Assembly: GCA_932521035.1 (NCBI GenBank)
Contig: OW051493.1
Coordinates: 10,600,373 to 10,664,372, forward strand
DNA from: Oscheius dolichura
Lineage: Eukaryota; Nematoda; Chromadorea; Rhabditida; Rhabditidae
DNA: 64,000 nt
Reading direction: 5' to 3'
The notes below the pieces were generated by a model. It was not told the DNA's origin. It made no database searches and saw only the letters and a program-made list of their open reading frames with translations. This document shows positions 37,595 through 48,463 of the stretch, one piece after another. Each line of letters opens with the position of its first letter. The stretch's first letter is position 1. The position numbers were made by a program, and so were the translations under genes.

Positions 37595-38582
37595 GCATTC
37601 CGTTTTTAGCTGGTGGACACGAAGGAGCATTCCGTTTTTAGCTGGTGGACACGAAGGAGCATTCGGTTTTTAGCTGGTGGACACGAAGGAGCATTCGGTT
37701 TTTAGCTGGTGGACACGAAAGAGCCTTCCGTTTTTAGCTGGTGGACACGAAGGAGCATTCCGTTTTTAGCTGGTGGACACGAAGGAGCATTCGGTTTTTA
37801 GCTGGTGGACACGAAAGAGCCTTCCGTTTTTAGCTGGTGGACACGGAAGAGCCTTCCGTTTTTAGCTGGTGGACACGAAAGAGCATTCCGTTTTTAGCTG
37901 GTGGCTTCAAAAAGAGCGTTCCGTTTTTAGCTGGTGGACACGAAGGAGCCTTCCGTTTTTAGCTGGTGGCTTCAAAAAGAGCGTTCCGTTTTTAGCTGGT
38001 GGCTTCAAAAAGAGCGTTCCGTTTTTAGCTGGTGGACACGAAAGAGCATTCCGTTTTTAGCTGGTGGACACGAAAGAGCCTTCCGTTTTTAGCTGGTGGC
38101 TTCAAAAAGAGCATTCCGTTTTTAGCTGGTGGACACGAAGGAGCCTTCCGTTTTTAGCTGGTGGACACGAAAGAGCCTTCCGTTTTTAGCTGGTGGACAC
38201 GAAGGAGCATTCCGTTTTTAGCTGGTGGACACGAAGGAGCATTCGGTTTTTAGCTGGTGGACACGAAGGAGCATTCGGTTTTTAGCTGGTGGACACGAAA
38301 GAGCCTTCCGTTTTTAGCTGGTGGACACGAAGGAGCATTCCGTTTTTAGCTGGTGGACACGAAGGAGCATTCGGTTTTTAGCTGGTGGACACGAAAGAGC
38401 CTTCCGTTTTTAGCTGGTGGACACGGAAGAGCCTTCCGTTTTTAGCTGGTGGACACGAAAGAGCATTCCGTTTTTAGCTGGTGGCTTCAAAAAGAGCGTT
38501 CCGTTTTTAGCTGGTGGACACGAAGGAGCCTTCCGTTTTTAGCTGGTGGCTTCAAAAAGAGCGTTCCGTTTTTAGCTGGTGG
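37595..38582 (+). repeat. 580-bp tandem duplication
   Basis: About 37595-38002 matches 38175-38582 at offset 580 bp, marked by the rare ACACGGAAGAG variant at 37841 and 38421. The same variant recurs at 38905 and 39775. Confidence 0.83.
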
Positions 38583-38864
38583 ACACGAAGGAGCCTTCCG
38601 TTTTTAGCTGGTGGCTTCAAAAAGAGCGTTCCGTTTTTAGCTGGTGGCTTCAAAAAGAGCATTCCGTTTTTAGCTGGTGGACACGAAGGAGCATTCGGTT
38701 TTTAGCTGGTGGACACGAAGGAGCATTCGGTTTTTAGCTGGTGGACACGAAGGAGCATTCGGTTTTTAGCTGGTGGACACGAAAGAGCCTTCCGTTTTTA
38801 GCTGGTGGACACGAAGGAGCATTCCGTTTTTAGCTGGTGGACACGAAGGAGCATTCGGTTTTTA

Positions 38865-40670
38865 GCTGGTGGACACGAAAGAGCCTTCCGTTTTTAGCTG
38901 GTGGACACGGAAGAGCCTTCCGTTTTTAGCTGGTGGACACGAAAGAGCCTTCCGTTTTTAGCTGGTGGACACGAAAGAGCCTTCCGTTTTTAGCTGGTGG
39001 ACACGAAGGAGCATTCCGTTTTTAGCTGGTGGACACGAAGGAGCATTCCCTTTATAGCTGGTGGCTTCAAAAAGAGCGTTCCGTTTTTAGCTGGTGGCTT
39101 CAAAAAGAGCATTCCGTTTTTAGCTGGTGGACACGAAGGAGCATTCGGTTTTTAGCTGGTGGACACGAAGGAGCATTCGGTTTTTAGCTGGTGGACACGA
39201 AGGAGCATTCGGTTTTTAGCTGGTGGACACGAAAGAGCCTTCCGTTTTTAGCTGGTGGCTTCAAAAAGAGCATTCCGTTTTTAGCTGGTGGACACGAAGG
39301 AGCCTTCCGTTTTTAGCTGGTGGCTTCAAAAAGAGCGTTCCGTTTTTAGCTGGTGGCTTCAAAAAGAGCATTCCGTTTTTAGCTGGTGGACACGAAGGAG
39401 CATTCGGTTTTTAGCTGGTGGACACGAAGGAGCATTCGGTTTTTAGCTGGTGGACACGAAGGAGCATTCGGTTTTTAGCTGGTGGACACGAAAGAGCCTT
39501 CCGTTTTTAGCTGGTGGACACGAAGGAGCATTCCGTTTTTAGCTGGTGGACACGAAGGAGCATTCCCTTTATAGCTGGTGGCTTCAAAAAGAGCGTTCCG
39601 TTTTTAGCTGGTGGCCACGAGGGAGCATTCGGTTTTTAGCTGGTGGACACGAAGGAGCATTCGGTTTTTAGCTGGTGGACACGAAAGAGCCTTCCGTTTT
39701 TAGCTGGTGGACACGAAAGAGCCTTCCGTTTTTAGCTGGTGGACACGAAAGAGCCTTCCGTTTTTAGCTGGTGGACACGGAAGAGCCTTCCGTTTTTAGC
39801 TGGTGGACACGAAAGAGCCTTCCGTTTTTAGCTGGTGGACACGAAAGAGCCTTCCGTTTTTAGCTGGTGGACACGAAGGAGCATTCCGTTTTTAGCTGGT
39901 GGACACGAAGGAGCATTCCCTTTATAGCTGGTGGCTTCAAAAAGAGCGTTCCGTTTTTAGCTGGTGGCTTCAAAAAGAGCATTCCGTTTTTAGCTGGTGG
40001 ACACGAAGGAGCATTCGGTTTTTAGCTGGTGGACACGAAGGAGCATTCGGTTTTTAGCTGGTGGACACGAAGGAGCATTCGGTTTTTAGCTGGTGGACAC
40101 GAAAGAGCCTTCCGTTTTTAGCTGGTGGCTTCAAAAAGAGCATTCCGTTTTTAGCTGGTGGACACGAAGGAGCCTTCCGTTTTTAGCTGGTGGCTTCAAA
40201 AAGAGCGTTCCGTTTTTAGCTGGTGGCTTCAAAAAGAGCATTCTGTTTTTAGCTGGTGGACACGAAGGAGCATTCGGTTTTTAGCTGGTGGACACGAAGG
40301 AGCATTCGGTTTTTAGCTGGTGGACACGAAGGAGCATTCGGTTTTTAGCTGGTGGACACGAAAGAGCCTTCCGTTTTTAGCTGGTGGACACGAAGGAGCA
40401 TTCCGTTTTTAGCTGGTGGACACGAAGGAGCATTCCCTTTATAGCTGGTGGCTTCAAAAAGAGCGTTCCGTTTTTAGCTGGTGGCCACGAGGGAGCATTC
40501 GGTTTTTAGCTGGTGGACACGAAGGAGCATTCGGTTTTTAGCTGGTGGACACGAAAGAGCCTTCCGTTTTTAGCTGGTGGACACGAAAGAGCCTTCCGTT
40601 TTTAGCTGGTGGACACGAAAGAGCCTTCCGTTTTTAGCTGGTGGACACGAAAGAGCCTTCCGTTTTTAGC
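38865..40670 (+). repeat. 870-bp tandem duplication
   Basis: About 38865-39790 matches 39735-40660 at offset 870 bp (21 A plus six B). Shared markers are ACACGGAAG (38905/39775) and GGCCACGAGGG (39613/40483). Differences include TTCTGT near 40243 versus TTCCGT in the first copy. GGCCACGAGGG occurs again at 41612 and 55034. Confidence 0.86.
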
Positions 40671-41330
40671 TGGTGGACACGAAGGAGCATTCCGTTTTTA
40701 GCTGGTGGACACGAAGGAGCATTCCCTTTATAGCTGGTGGCTTCAAAAAGAGCGTTCCGTTTTTAGCTGGTGGCTTCAAAAAGAGCATTCCGTTTTTAGC
40801 TGGTGGACACGAAGGAGCATTCGGTTTTTAGCTGGTGGACACGAAGGAGCATTCAGTTTTTAGCTGGTGGACACGAAGGAGCATTCGGTTTTTAGCTGGT
40901 GGACACGAAAGAGCCTTCCGTTTTTAGCTGGTGGCTTCAAAAAAAGCATTCCGTTTTTAGCTGGTGGACACGAAAGAGCCTTCCGTTTTTAGCTGGTGGA
41001 CACGAAGGAGCATTCCGTTTTTAGCTGGTGGACACGAAGGAGCATTCCCTTTATAGCTGGTGGCTTCAAAAAGAGCGTTCCGTTTTTAGCTGGTGGCTTC
41101 AAAAAGAGCATTCCGTTTTTAGCTGGTGGACACGAAGGAGCATTCGGTTTTTAGGTGGTGGACACGAAGGAGCATTCAGTTTTTAGCTGGTGGACACGAA
41201 GGAGCATTCGGTTTTTAGCTGGTGGACACGAAAGAGCCTTCCGTTTTTAGCTGGTGGCTTCAAAAAAAGCATTCCGTTTTTAGCTGGTGGACACGAAAGA
41301 GCCTTCCGTTTTTAGCTGGTGGCTTCAAAA
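40670..41330 (+). repeat. 323-bp tandem duplication
   Basis: Period 323 bp (seven A plus three B), marked by the rare ATTCAG ending (40851 and 41174) and by a B variant with an extra-A tract, CTTCAAAAAAAGC (starting 40935 and 41258). The second copy carries a private core change, TTAGGTGG, near 41152. Confidence 0.82.
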
Positions 41331-42373
41331 AGAGCATTCCGTTTTTAGCTGGTGGACACGAAGGAGCATTCGGTTTTTAGCTGGTGGACACGAAGGAGCA
41401 TTCGGTTTTTAGCTGGTGGACACGAAGGAGCATTCGGTTTTTAGCTGGTGGACACGAAAGAGCCTTCCGTTTTTAGCTGGTGGCTTCAAAAAGAGCGTTC
41501 CGTTTTTAGCTGGTGGACACGAAGGAGCATTCCGTTTTTAGCTGGTGGACACGAAGGAGCATTCCCTTTATAGCTGGTGGCTTCAAAAAGAGCGTTCCGT
41601 TTTTAGCTGGTGGCCACGAGGGAGCATTCGGTTTTTAGCTGGTGGACACGAAGGAGCATTCGGTTTTTAGCTGGTGGACACGAAAGAGCCTTCCGTTTTT
41701 AGCTGGTGGACACGAAAGAGCCTTCCGTTTTTAGCTGGTGGACACGAAAGAGCCTTCCGTTTTTAGCTGGTGGACACGAAGGAGCATTCCCTTTATAGCT
41801 GGTGGCTTCAAAAAGAGCGTTCCGTTTTTAGCTGGTGGCTTCAAAAAGAGCATTCCGTTTTTAGCTGGTGGACACGAAGGAGCATTCGGTTTTTAGCTGG
41901 TGGACACGAAGGAGCATTCGGTTTTTAGCTGGTGGACACGAAGGAGCATTCGGTTTTTAGCTGGTGGACACGAAAGAGCCTTCCGTTTTTAGCTGGTGGC
42001 TTCAAAAAAAGCATTCCGTTTTTAGCTGGTGGACACGAAAGAGCCTTCCGTTTTTAGCTGGTGGCTTCAAAAAGAGCATTCCGTTTTTAGCTGGTGGACA
42101 CGAAGGAGCATTCGGTTTTTAGCTGGTGGACACGAAGGAGCATTCGGTTTTTAGCTGGTGGACACGAAGGAGCATTCGGTTTTTAGCTGGTGGACACGAA
42201 AGAGCCTTCCGTTTTTAGCTGGTGGCTTCAAAAAGAGCGTTCCGTTTTTAGCTGGTGGACACGAAAGAGCATTCCGTTTTTAGCTGGTGGACACGAAAGA
42301 GCCTTCCGTTTTTAGCTGGTGGCTTCAAAAAAAGCATTCCGTTTTTAGCTGGTGGACACGAAAGAGCCTTCCG

Positions 42374-42538
42374 TTTTTAGCTGGTGGCTTCAAAAAGAGC
42401 ATTCCGTTTTTAGCTGGTGGCTTCAAAAAGAGCGTTCCGTTTTTAGCTGGTGGCTTCAAAAAGAGCGTTCCGTTTTTAGCTGGTGGCTTCAAAAAGAGCG
42501 TTCCGTTTTTAGCTGGTGGCTTCAAAAAGAGCGTTCCG
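42374..42538 (+). repeat. run of five B monomers
   Basis: Five uninterrupted 33-bp units (165 bp), the first ending AGCATTCCG, form the first long B run encountered from the left. Single A units bound it on both sides. Confidence 0.93.
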
Positions 42539-43249
42539 TTTTTAGCTGGTGGACACGAAAGAGCCTTCCGTTTTTAGCTGGTGGCTTCAAAAAGAGCGTT
42601 CCGTTTTTAGCTGGTGGCTTCAAAAAGAGCGTTCCGTTTTTAGCTGGTGGACACGAAAGAGCCTTCCGTTTTTAGCTGGTGGCTTCAAAAAGAGCGTTCC
42701 GTTTTTAGCTGGTGGCTTCAAAAAGAGCGTTCCGTTTTTAGCTGGTGGACACGAAAGAGCCTTCCGTTTTTAGCTGGTGGCTTCAAAAAAAGCATTCCGT
42801 TTTTAGCTGGTGGACACGAAAGAGCCTTCCGTTTTTAGCTGGTGGCTTCAAAAAGAGCGTTCCGTTTTTAGCTGGTGGCTTCAAAAAGAGCGTTCCGTTT
42901 TTAGCTGGTGGCTTCAAAAAGAGCGTTCCGTTTTTAGCTGGTGGACACGAAAGAGCCTTCCGTTTTTAGCTGGTGGCTTCAAAAAGAGCGTTCCGTTTTT
43001 AGCTGGTGGCTTCAAAAAGAGCGTTCCGTTTTTAGCTGGTGGACACGAAAGAGCCTTCCGTTTTTAGCTGGTGGCTTCAAAAAGAGCGTTCCGTTTTTAG
43101 CTGGTGGCTTCAAAAAGAGCGTTCCGTTTTTAGCTGGTGGCTTCAAAAAGAGCGTTCCGTTTTTAGCTGGTGGCTTCAAAAAGAGCGTTCCGTTTTTAGC
43201 TGGTGGACACGAAAGAGCCTTCCGTTTTTAGCTGGTGGCTTCAAAAAGA

Positions 43250-44590
43250 GCGTTCCGTTTTTAGCTGGTGGCTTCAAAAAGAGCGTTCCGTTTTTAGCTG
43301 GTGGCTTCAAAAAGAGCGTTCCGTTTTTAGCTGGTGGCTTCAAAAAGAGCGTTCCGTTTTTAGCTGGTGGCTTCAAAAAGAGCATTCCGTTTTTAGCTGG
43401 TGGACACGAAGGAGCATTCGGTTTTTAGCTGGTGGACACGAAGGAGCATTCGGTTTTTAGCTGGTGGACACGAAGGAGCATTCGGTTTTTAGCTGGTGGA
43501 CACGAAGGAGCATTCCCTTTATAGCTGGTGGCTTCAAAAAGAGCGTTCCGTTTTTAGCTGGTGGACACGAAGGAGCATTCCCTTTATAGCTGGTGGCTTC
43601 AAAAAGAGCGTTCCATTTTTAGCTGGTGGCTTCAAAAAGAGCGTTCCGTTTTTAGCTGGTGGCTTCAAAAAGAGCATTCCGTTTTTAGCTGGTGGACACG
43701 AAAGAGCCTTCCGTTTTTAGCTGGTGGCTTCAAAAAGAGCATTCCGTTTTTAGCTGGTGGACACGAAAGAGCCTTCCGTTTTTAGCTGGTGGCTTCAAAA
43801 AAAGCATTCCGTTTTTAGCTGGTGGACACGAAAGAGCCTTCCGTTTTTAGCTGGTGGCTTCAAAAAGAGCGTTCCGTTTTTAGCTGGTGGCTTCAAAAAG
43901 AGCGTTCCGTTTTTAGCTGGTGGCTTCAATAAGAGCGTTCCGTTTTTAGCTGGTGGCTTCAAAAAGAGCGTTCCGTTTTTAGCTGGTGGCTTCAAAAAGA
44001 GCATTCCGTTTTTAGCTGGTGGCTTCAAAAAGAGCGTTCCGTTTTTAGCTGGTGGCTTCAAAAAGAGCGTTCCGTTTTTAGCTGGTGGCTTCAATAAGAG
44101 CGTTCCGTTTTTAGCTGGTGGCTTCAAAAAGAGCGTTCCGTTTTTAGCTGGTGGCTTCAATAAGAGCGTTCCGTTTTTAGCTGGTGGCTTCAAAAAGAGC
44201 CTTCCGTTTTTAGCTGGTGGCTTCAAAAAGAGCGTTCCGTTTTTAGCTGGTGGCTTCAAAAAGAGCGTTCCGTTTTTAGCTGGTGGCTTCAAAAAGAGCG
44301 TTCCGTTTTTAGCTGGTGGACACGAAAGAGCATTCGGTTTTTAGCTGGTGGACACGAAAGAGCCTTCCGTTTTTAGCTGGTGGCTTCAAAAAGAGCGTTC
44401 CGTTTTTAGCTGGTGAACACGAAGGAGCATTCGGTTTTTAGCTGGTGGACACGAAGGAGCATTCGGTTTTTAGCTGGTGGACACGAAAGAGCCTTCCGTT
44501 TTTAGCTGGTGGCTTCAAAAAGAGCGTTCCGTTTTTAGCTGGTGGCTTCAAAAAGAGCGTTCCGTTTTTAGCTGGTGGACACGAAAGAGC
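43250..44590 (+). repeat. ~1.3-kb cassette, copy 1 (pairs with 48324-49664)
   Basis: Matches 48324-49664 at offset 5,074, including two CCCTTTATAG units (near 43516/43580 and 48590/48654), a CCATTTT unit (near 43616 and 48690), the 14-B run and the GAACACG unit (near 44415/49489). The left limit is uncertain because it lies inside a pure B run. Confidence 0.87.
43844..44305 (+). repeat. run of 14 B monomers (cassette copy 1)
   Basis: Fourteen B units (462 bp) with a distinctive internal order of variants: CTTCAATAAG at units 3, 8 and 10, an AGCATT ending at unit 5, and AGCCTT at unit 11. The same order occurs at 47415-47876 and 48918-49379, and in expanded form at 45514-46206. Confidence 0.94.
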
Positions 44591-45513
44591 CTTCCGTTTT
44601 TAGCTGGTGGCTTCAAAAAGAGCGTTCCGTTTTTAGCTGGTGGCTTCAAAAAGAGCGTTCCGTTTTTAGCTGGTGGCTTCAAAAAGAGCGTTCCGTTTTT
44701 AGCTGGTGGACACGAAAGAGCATTCCGTTTTTAGCTGGTGGACACGAAAGAGCCTTCCGTTTTTAGCTGGTGGCTTCAAAAAAAGCATTCCGTTTTTAGC
44801 TGGTGGACACGAAAGAGCCTTCCGTTTTTAGCTGGTGGCTTCAAAAAGAGCGTTCCGTTTTTAGCTGGTGGCTTCAAAAAGAGCGTTCCGTTTTTAGCTG
44901 GTGGCTTCAAAAAGAGCCTTCCGTTTTTAGCTGGTGGCTTCAAAAAGAGCGTTCCGTTTTTAGCTGGTGGCTTCAAAAAGAGCGTTCCGTTTTTAGCTGG
45001 TGGCTTCAAAAAGAGCGTTCCGTTTTTAGCTGGTGGACACGAAAGAGCCTTCCGTTTTTAGCTGGTGGCTTCAAAAAGAGCGTTCCGTTTTTAGCTGGTG
45101 GCTTCAAAAAGAGCGTTCCGTTTTTAGCTGGTGGACACGAAAGAGCCTTCCGTTTTTAGCTGGTGGCTTCAAAAAGAGCGTTCCGTTTTTAGCTGGTGGC
45201 TTCAAAAAGAGCGTTCCGTTTTTAGCTGGTGGCTTCAAAAAGAGCGTTCCGTTTTTAGCTGGTGGCTTCAAAAAGAGCGTTCCGTTTTTAGCTGGTGGAC
45301 ACGAAAGAGCCTTCCGTTTTTAGCTGGTGGCTTCAAAAAGAGCGTTCCGTTTTTAGCTGGTGGCTTCAAAAAGAGCGTTCCGTTTTTAGCTGGTGGCTTC
45401 AAAAAGAGCGTTCCGTTTTTAGCTGGTGGCTTCAAAAAGAGCGTTCCGTTTTTAGCTGGTGGCTTCAAAAAAAGCATTCCGTTTTTAGCTGGTGGACACG
45501 AAAGAGCCTTCCG

Positions 45514-46206
45514 TTTTTAGCTGGTGGCTTCAAAAAGAGCGTTCCGTTTTTAGCTGGTGGCTTCAAAAAGAGCGTTCCGTTTTTAGCTGGTGGCTTCAAT
45601 AAGAGCGTTCCGTTTTTAGCTGGTGGCTTCAAAAAGAGCGTTCCGTTTTTAGCTGGTGGCTTCAAAAAGAGCATTCCGTTTTTAGCTGGTGGCTTCAAAA
45701 AGAGCGTTCCGTTTTTAGCTGGTGGCTTCAAAAAGAGCGTTCCGTTTTTAGCTGGTGGCTTCAATAAGAGCGTTCCGTTTTTAGCTGGTGGCTTCAAAAA
45801 GAGCGTTCCGTTTTTAGCTGGTGGCTTCAATAAGAGCGTTCCGTTTTTAGCTGGTGGCTTCAAAAAGAGCCTTCCGTTTTTAGCTGGTGGCTTCAAAAAG
45901 AGCGTTCCGTTTTTAGCTGGTGGCTTCAAAAAGAGCGTTCCGTTTTTAGCTGGTGGCTTCAAAAAGAGCGTTCCGTTTTTAGCTGGTGGCTTCAAAAAGA
46001 GCGTTCCGTTTTTAGCTGGTGGCTTCAAAAAGAGCGTTCCGTTTTTAGCTGGTGGCTTCAATAAGAGCGTTCCGTTTTTAGCTGGTGGCTTCAAAAAGAG
46101 CCTTCCGTTTTTAGCTGGTGGCTTCAAAAAGAGCGTTCCGTTTTTAGCTGGTGGCTTCAAAAAGAGCGTTCCGTTTTTAGCTGGTGGCTTCAAAAAGAGC
46201 GTTCCG
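45514..46206 (+). repeat. run of 21 B monomers (expanded cassette copy 2)
   Basis: The longest pure B run in the window: 21 units, 693 bp. Relative to the 14-unit sister runs it has seven extra monomers (231 bp), with the CTTCAATAAG then AGCCTT pair appearing twice. That is the expected result of a seven-unit slip or unequal exchange. It underlies the longest open frame (45295-46245, plus, GTG start, 316 codons) and an overlapping minus frame (45465-46193, TTG start, 242 codons). I do not call either a gene. Confidence 0.94.
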
Positions 46207-47414
46207 TTTTTAGCTGGTGGACACGAAAGAGCATTCGGTTTTTAGCTGGTGGACACGAAAGAGCCTTCCGTTTTTAGCTGGTGGCTTCAAAAAGAGCGTT
46301 CCGTTTTTAGCTGGTGAACACGAAGGAGCATTCGGTTTTTAGCTGGTGGACACGAAGGAGCATTCGGTTTTTAGCTGGTGGACACGAAAGAGCCTTCCGT
46401 TTTTAGCTGGTGGCTTCAAAAAGAGCGTTCCGTTTTTAGCTGGTGGCTTCAAAAAGAGCGTTCCGTTTTTAGCTGGTGGACACGAAAGAGCCTTCCGTTT
46501 TTAGCTGGTGGCTTCAAAAAGAGCGTTCCGTTTTTAGCTGGTGGCTTCAAAAAGAGCGTTCCGTTTTTAGCTGGTGGCTTCAAAAAGAGCGTTCCGTTTT
46601 TAGCTGGTGGACACGAAAGAGCATTCCGTTTTTAGCTGGTGGACACGAAAGAGCCTTCCGTTTTTAGCTGGTGGCTTCAAAAAAAGCATTCCGTTTTTAG
46701 CTGGTGGACACGAAAGAGCCTTCCGTTTTTAGCTGGTGGCTTCAAAAAGAGCGTTCCGTTTTTAGCTGGTGGCTTCAAAAAGAGCGTTCCGTTTTTAGCT
46801 GGTGGCTTCAAAAAGAGCCTTCCGTTTTTAGCTGGTGGCTTCAAAAAGAGCGTTCCGTTTTTAGCTGGTGGCTTCAAAAAGAGCGTTCCGTTTTTAGCTG
46901 GTGGCTTCAAAAAGAGCGTTCCGTTTTTAGCTGGTGGACACGAAAGAGCCTTCCGTTTTTAGCTGGTGGCTTCAAAAAGAGCGTTCCGTTTTTAGCTGGT
47001 GGCTTCAAAAAGAGCGTTCCGTTTTTAGCTGGTGGACACGAAAGAGCCTTCCGTTTTTAGCTGGTGGCTTCAAAAAGAGCGTTCCGTTTTTAGCTGGTGG
47101 CTTCAAAAAGAGCGTTCCGTTTTTAGCTGGTGGCTTCAAAAAGAGCGTTCCGTTTTTAGCTGGTGGCTTCAAAAAGAGCGTTCCGTTTTTAGCTGGTGGA
47201 CACGAAAGAGCCTTCCGTTTTTAGCTGGTGGCTTCAAAAAGAGCGTTCCGTTTTTAGCTGGTGGCTTCAAAAAGAGCGTTCCGTTTTTAGCTGGTGGCTT
47301 CAAAAAGAGCGTTCCGTTTTTAGCTGGTGGCTTCAAAAAGAGCGTTCCGTTTTTAGCTGGTGGCTTCAAAAAAAGCATTCCGTTTTTAGCTGGTGGACAC
47401 GAAAGAGCCTTCCG

Positions 47415-47876
47415 TTTTTAGCTGGTGGCTTCAAAAAGAGCGTTCCGTTTTTAGCTGGTGGCTTCAAAAAGAGCGTTCCGTTTTTAGCTGGTGGCTTCAA
47501 TAAGAGCGTTCCGTTTTTAGCTGGTGGCTTCAAAAAGAGCGTTCCGTTTTTAGCTGGTGGCTTCAAAAAGAGCATTCCGTTTTTAGCTGGTGGCTTCAAA
47601 AAGAGCGTTCCGTTTTTAGCTGGTGGCTTCAAAAAGAGCGTTCCGTTTTTAGCTGGTGGCTTCAATAAGAGCGTTCCGTTTTTAGCTGGTGGCTTCAAAA
47701 AGAGCGTTCCGTTTTTAGCTGGTGGCTTCAATAAGAGCGTTCCGTTTTTAGCTGGTGGCTTCAAAAAGAGCCTTCCGTTTTTAGCTGGTGGCTTCAAAAA
47801 GAGCGTTCCGTTTTTAGCTGGTGGCTTCAAAAAGAGCGTTCCGTTTTTAGCTGGTGGCTTCAAAAAGAGCGTTCCG
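47415..47876 (+). repeat. run of 14 B monomers (cassette copy 3)
   Basis: Fourteen units in the same variant order as 43844-44305. The upstream part of this cassette matches 45.5 kb at offset 1,901; after the run the offset becomes 1,670 because the seven-monomer expansion is absent. Confidence 0.94.
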
Positions 47877-48232
47877 TTTTTAGCTGGTGGACACGAAAGA
47901 GCATTCGGTTTTTAGCTGGTGGACACGAAAGAGCCTTCCGTTTTTAGCTGGTGGCTTCAAAAAGAGCGTTCCGTTTTTAGCTGGTGAACACGAAGGAGCA
48001 TTCGGTTTTTAGCTGGTGGACACGAAGGAGCATTCGGTTTTTAGCTGGTGGACACGAAAGAGCCTTCCGTTTTTAGCTGGTGGCTTCAAAAAGAGCGTTC
48101 CGTTTTTAGCTGGTGGCTTCAAAAAGAGCGTTCCGTTTTTAGCTGGTGAACACGAAGGAGCATTCGGTTTTTAGCTGGTGGCTTCAAAAAGAGCGTTCCG
48201 TTTTTAGCTGGTGGACACGAAAGAGCCTTCCG

Positions 48233-48463
48233 TTTTTAGCTGGTGGCTTCAAAAAGAGCGTTCCGTTTTTAGCTGGTGGCTTCAAAAAGAGCGTTCCGTT
48301 TTTAGCTGGTGGCTTCAAAAAGAGCGTTCCGTTTTTAGCTGGTGGCTTCAAAAAGAGCGTTCCGTTTTTAGCTGGTGGCTTCAAAAAGAGCGTTCCGTTT
48401 TTAGCTGGTGGCTTCAAAAAGAGCGTTCCGTTTTTAGCTGGTGGCTTCAAAAAGAGCATTCCG
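48233..48463 (+). repeat. run of seven B monomers
   Basis: Seven uninterrupted B units (231 bp), six ending GCGTTCCG and the last GCATTCCG. The equivalent run near 43230 has six, so it differs by one monomer across the 5,074-bp duplication. Confidence 0.92.

Larger units (their letters stand above)
37591..42373 (+). repeat. Domain III: TCGG/AGCC-rich transition zone
   Basis: In this zone type-A units ending TCGG and AGCCTTCCG with AAAGAGC dominate. B units ending AGCATTCCG are frequent, and the plain CCG-TTTATAG variant has disappeared. TTTATAG occurs here only together with a preceding CCC (ATTCCCTTTATAG), for example near 39047, 39562, 39917, 40438 and 41568. It lies between the A-dominant and B-rich domains. 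Confidence 0.85.
44306..47876 (+). repeat. 1,901-bp tandem duplication in B-rich domain
   Basis: From the end of one B run, 44306-45975 matches 46207-47876 at offset 1,901 bp. Many frame starts are displaced by exactly that amount (44477/46378, 44738/46639, 45033/46934, 45295/47196). The 14-B run at 43844-44305 likewise aligns with the last 14 units of the 21-B run. Confidence 0.9.

Noticed and set aside
45295-46245. 316-codon plus-strand open frame as a repetitive protein gene
   Set aside because: It starts at GTG, overlaps a 242-codon minus frame on the same bases, is made only of satellite monomers, and ends as soon as a 32-bp unit shifts the frame. The 33-bp period alone explains it.
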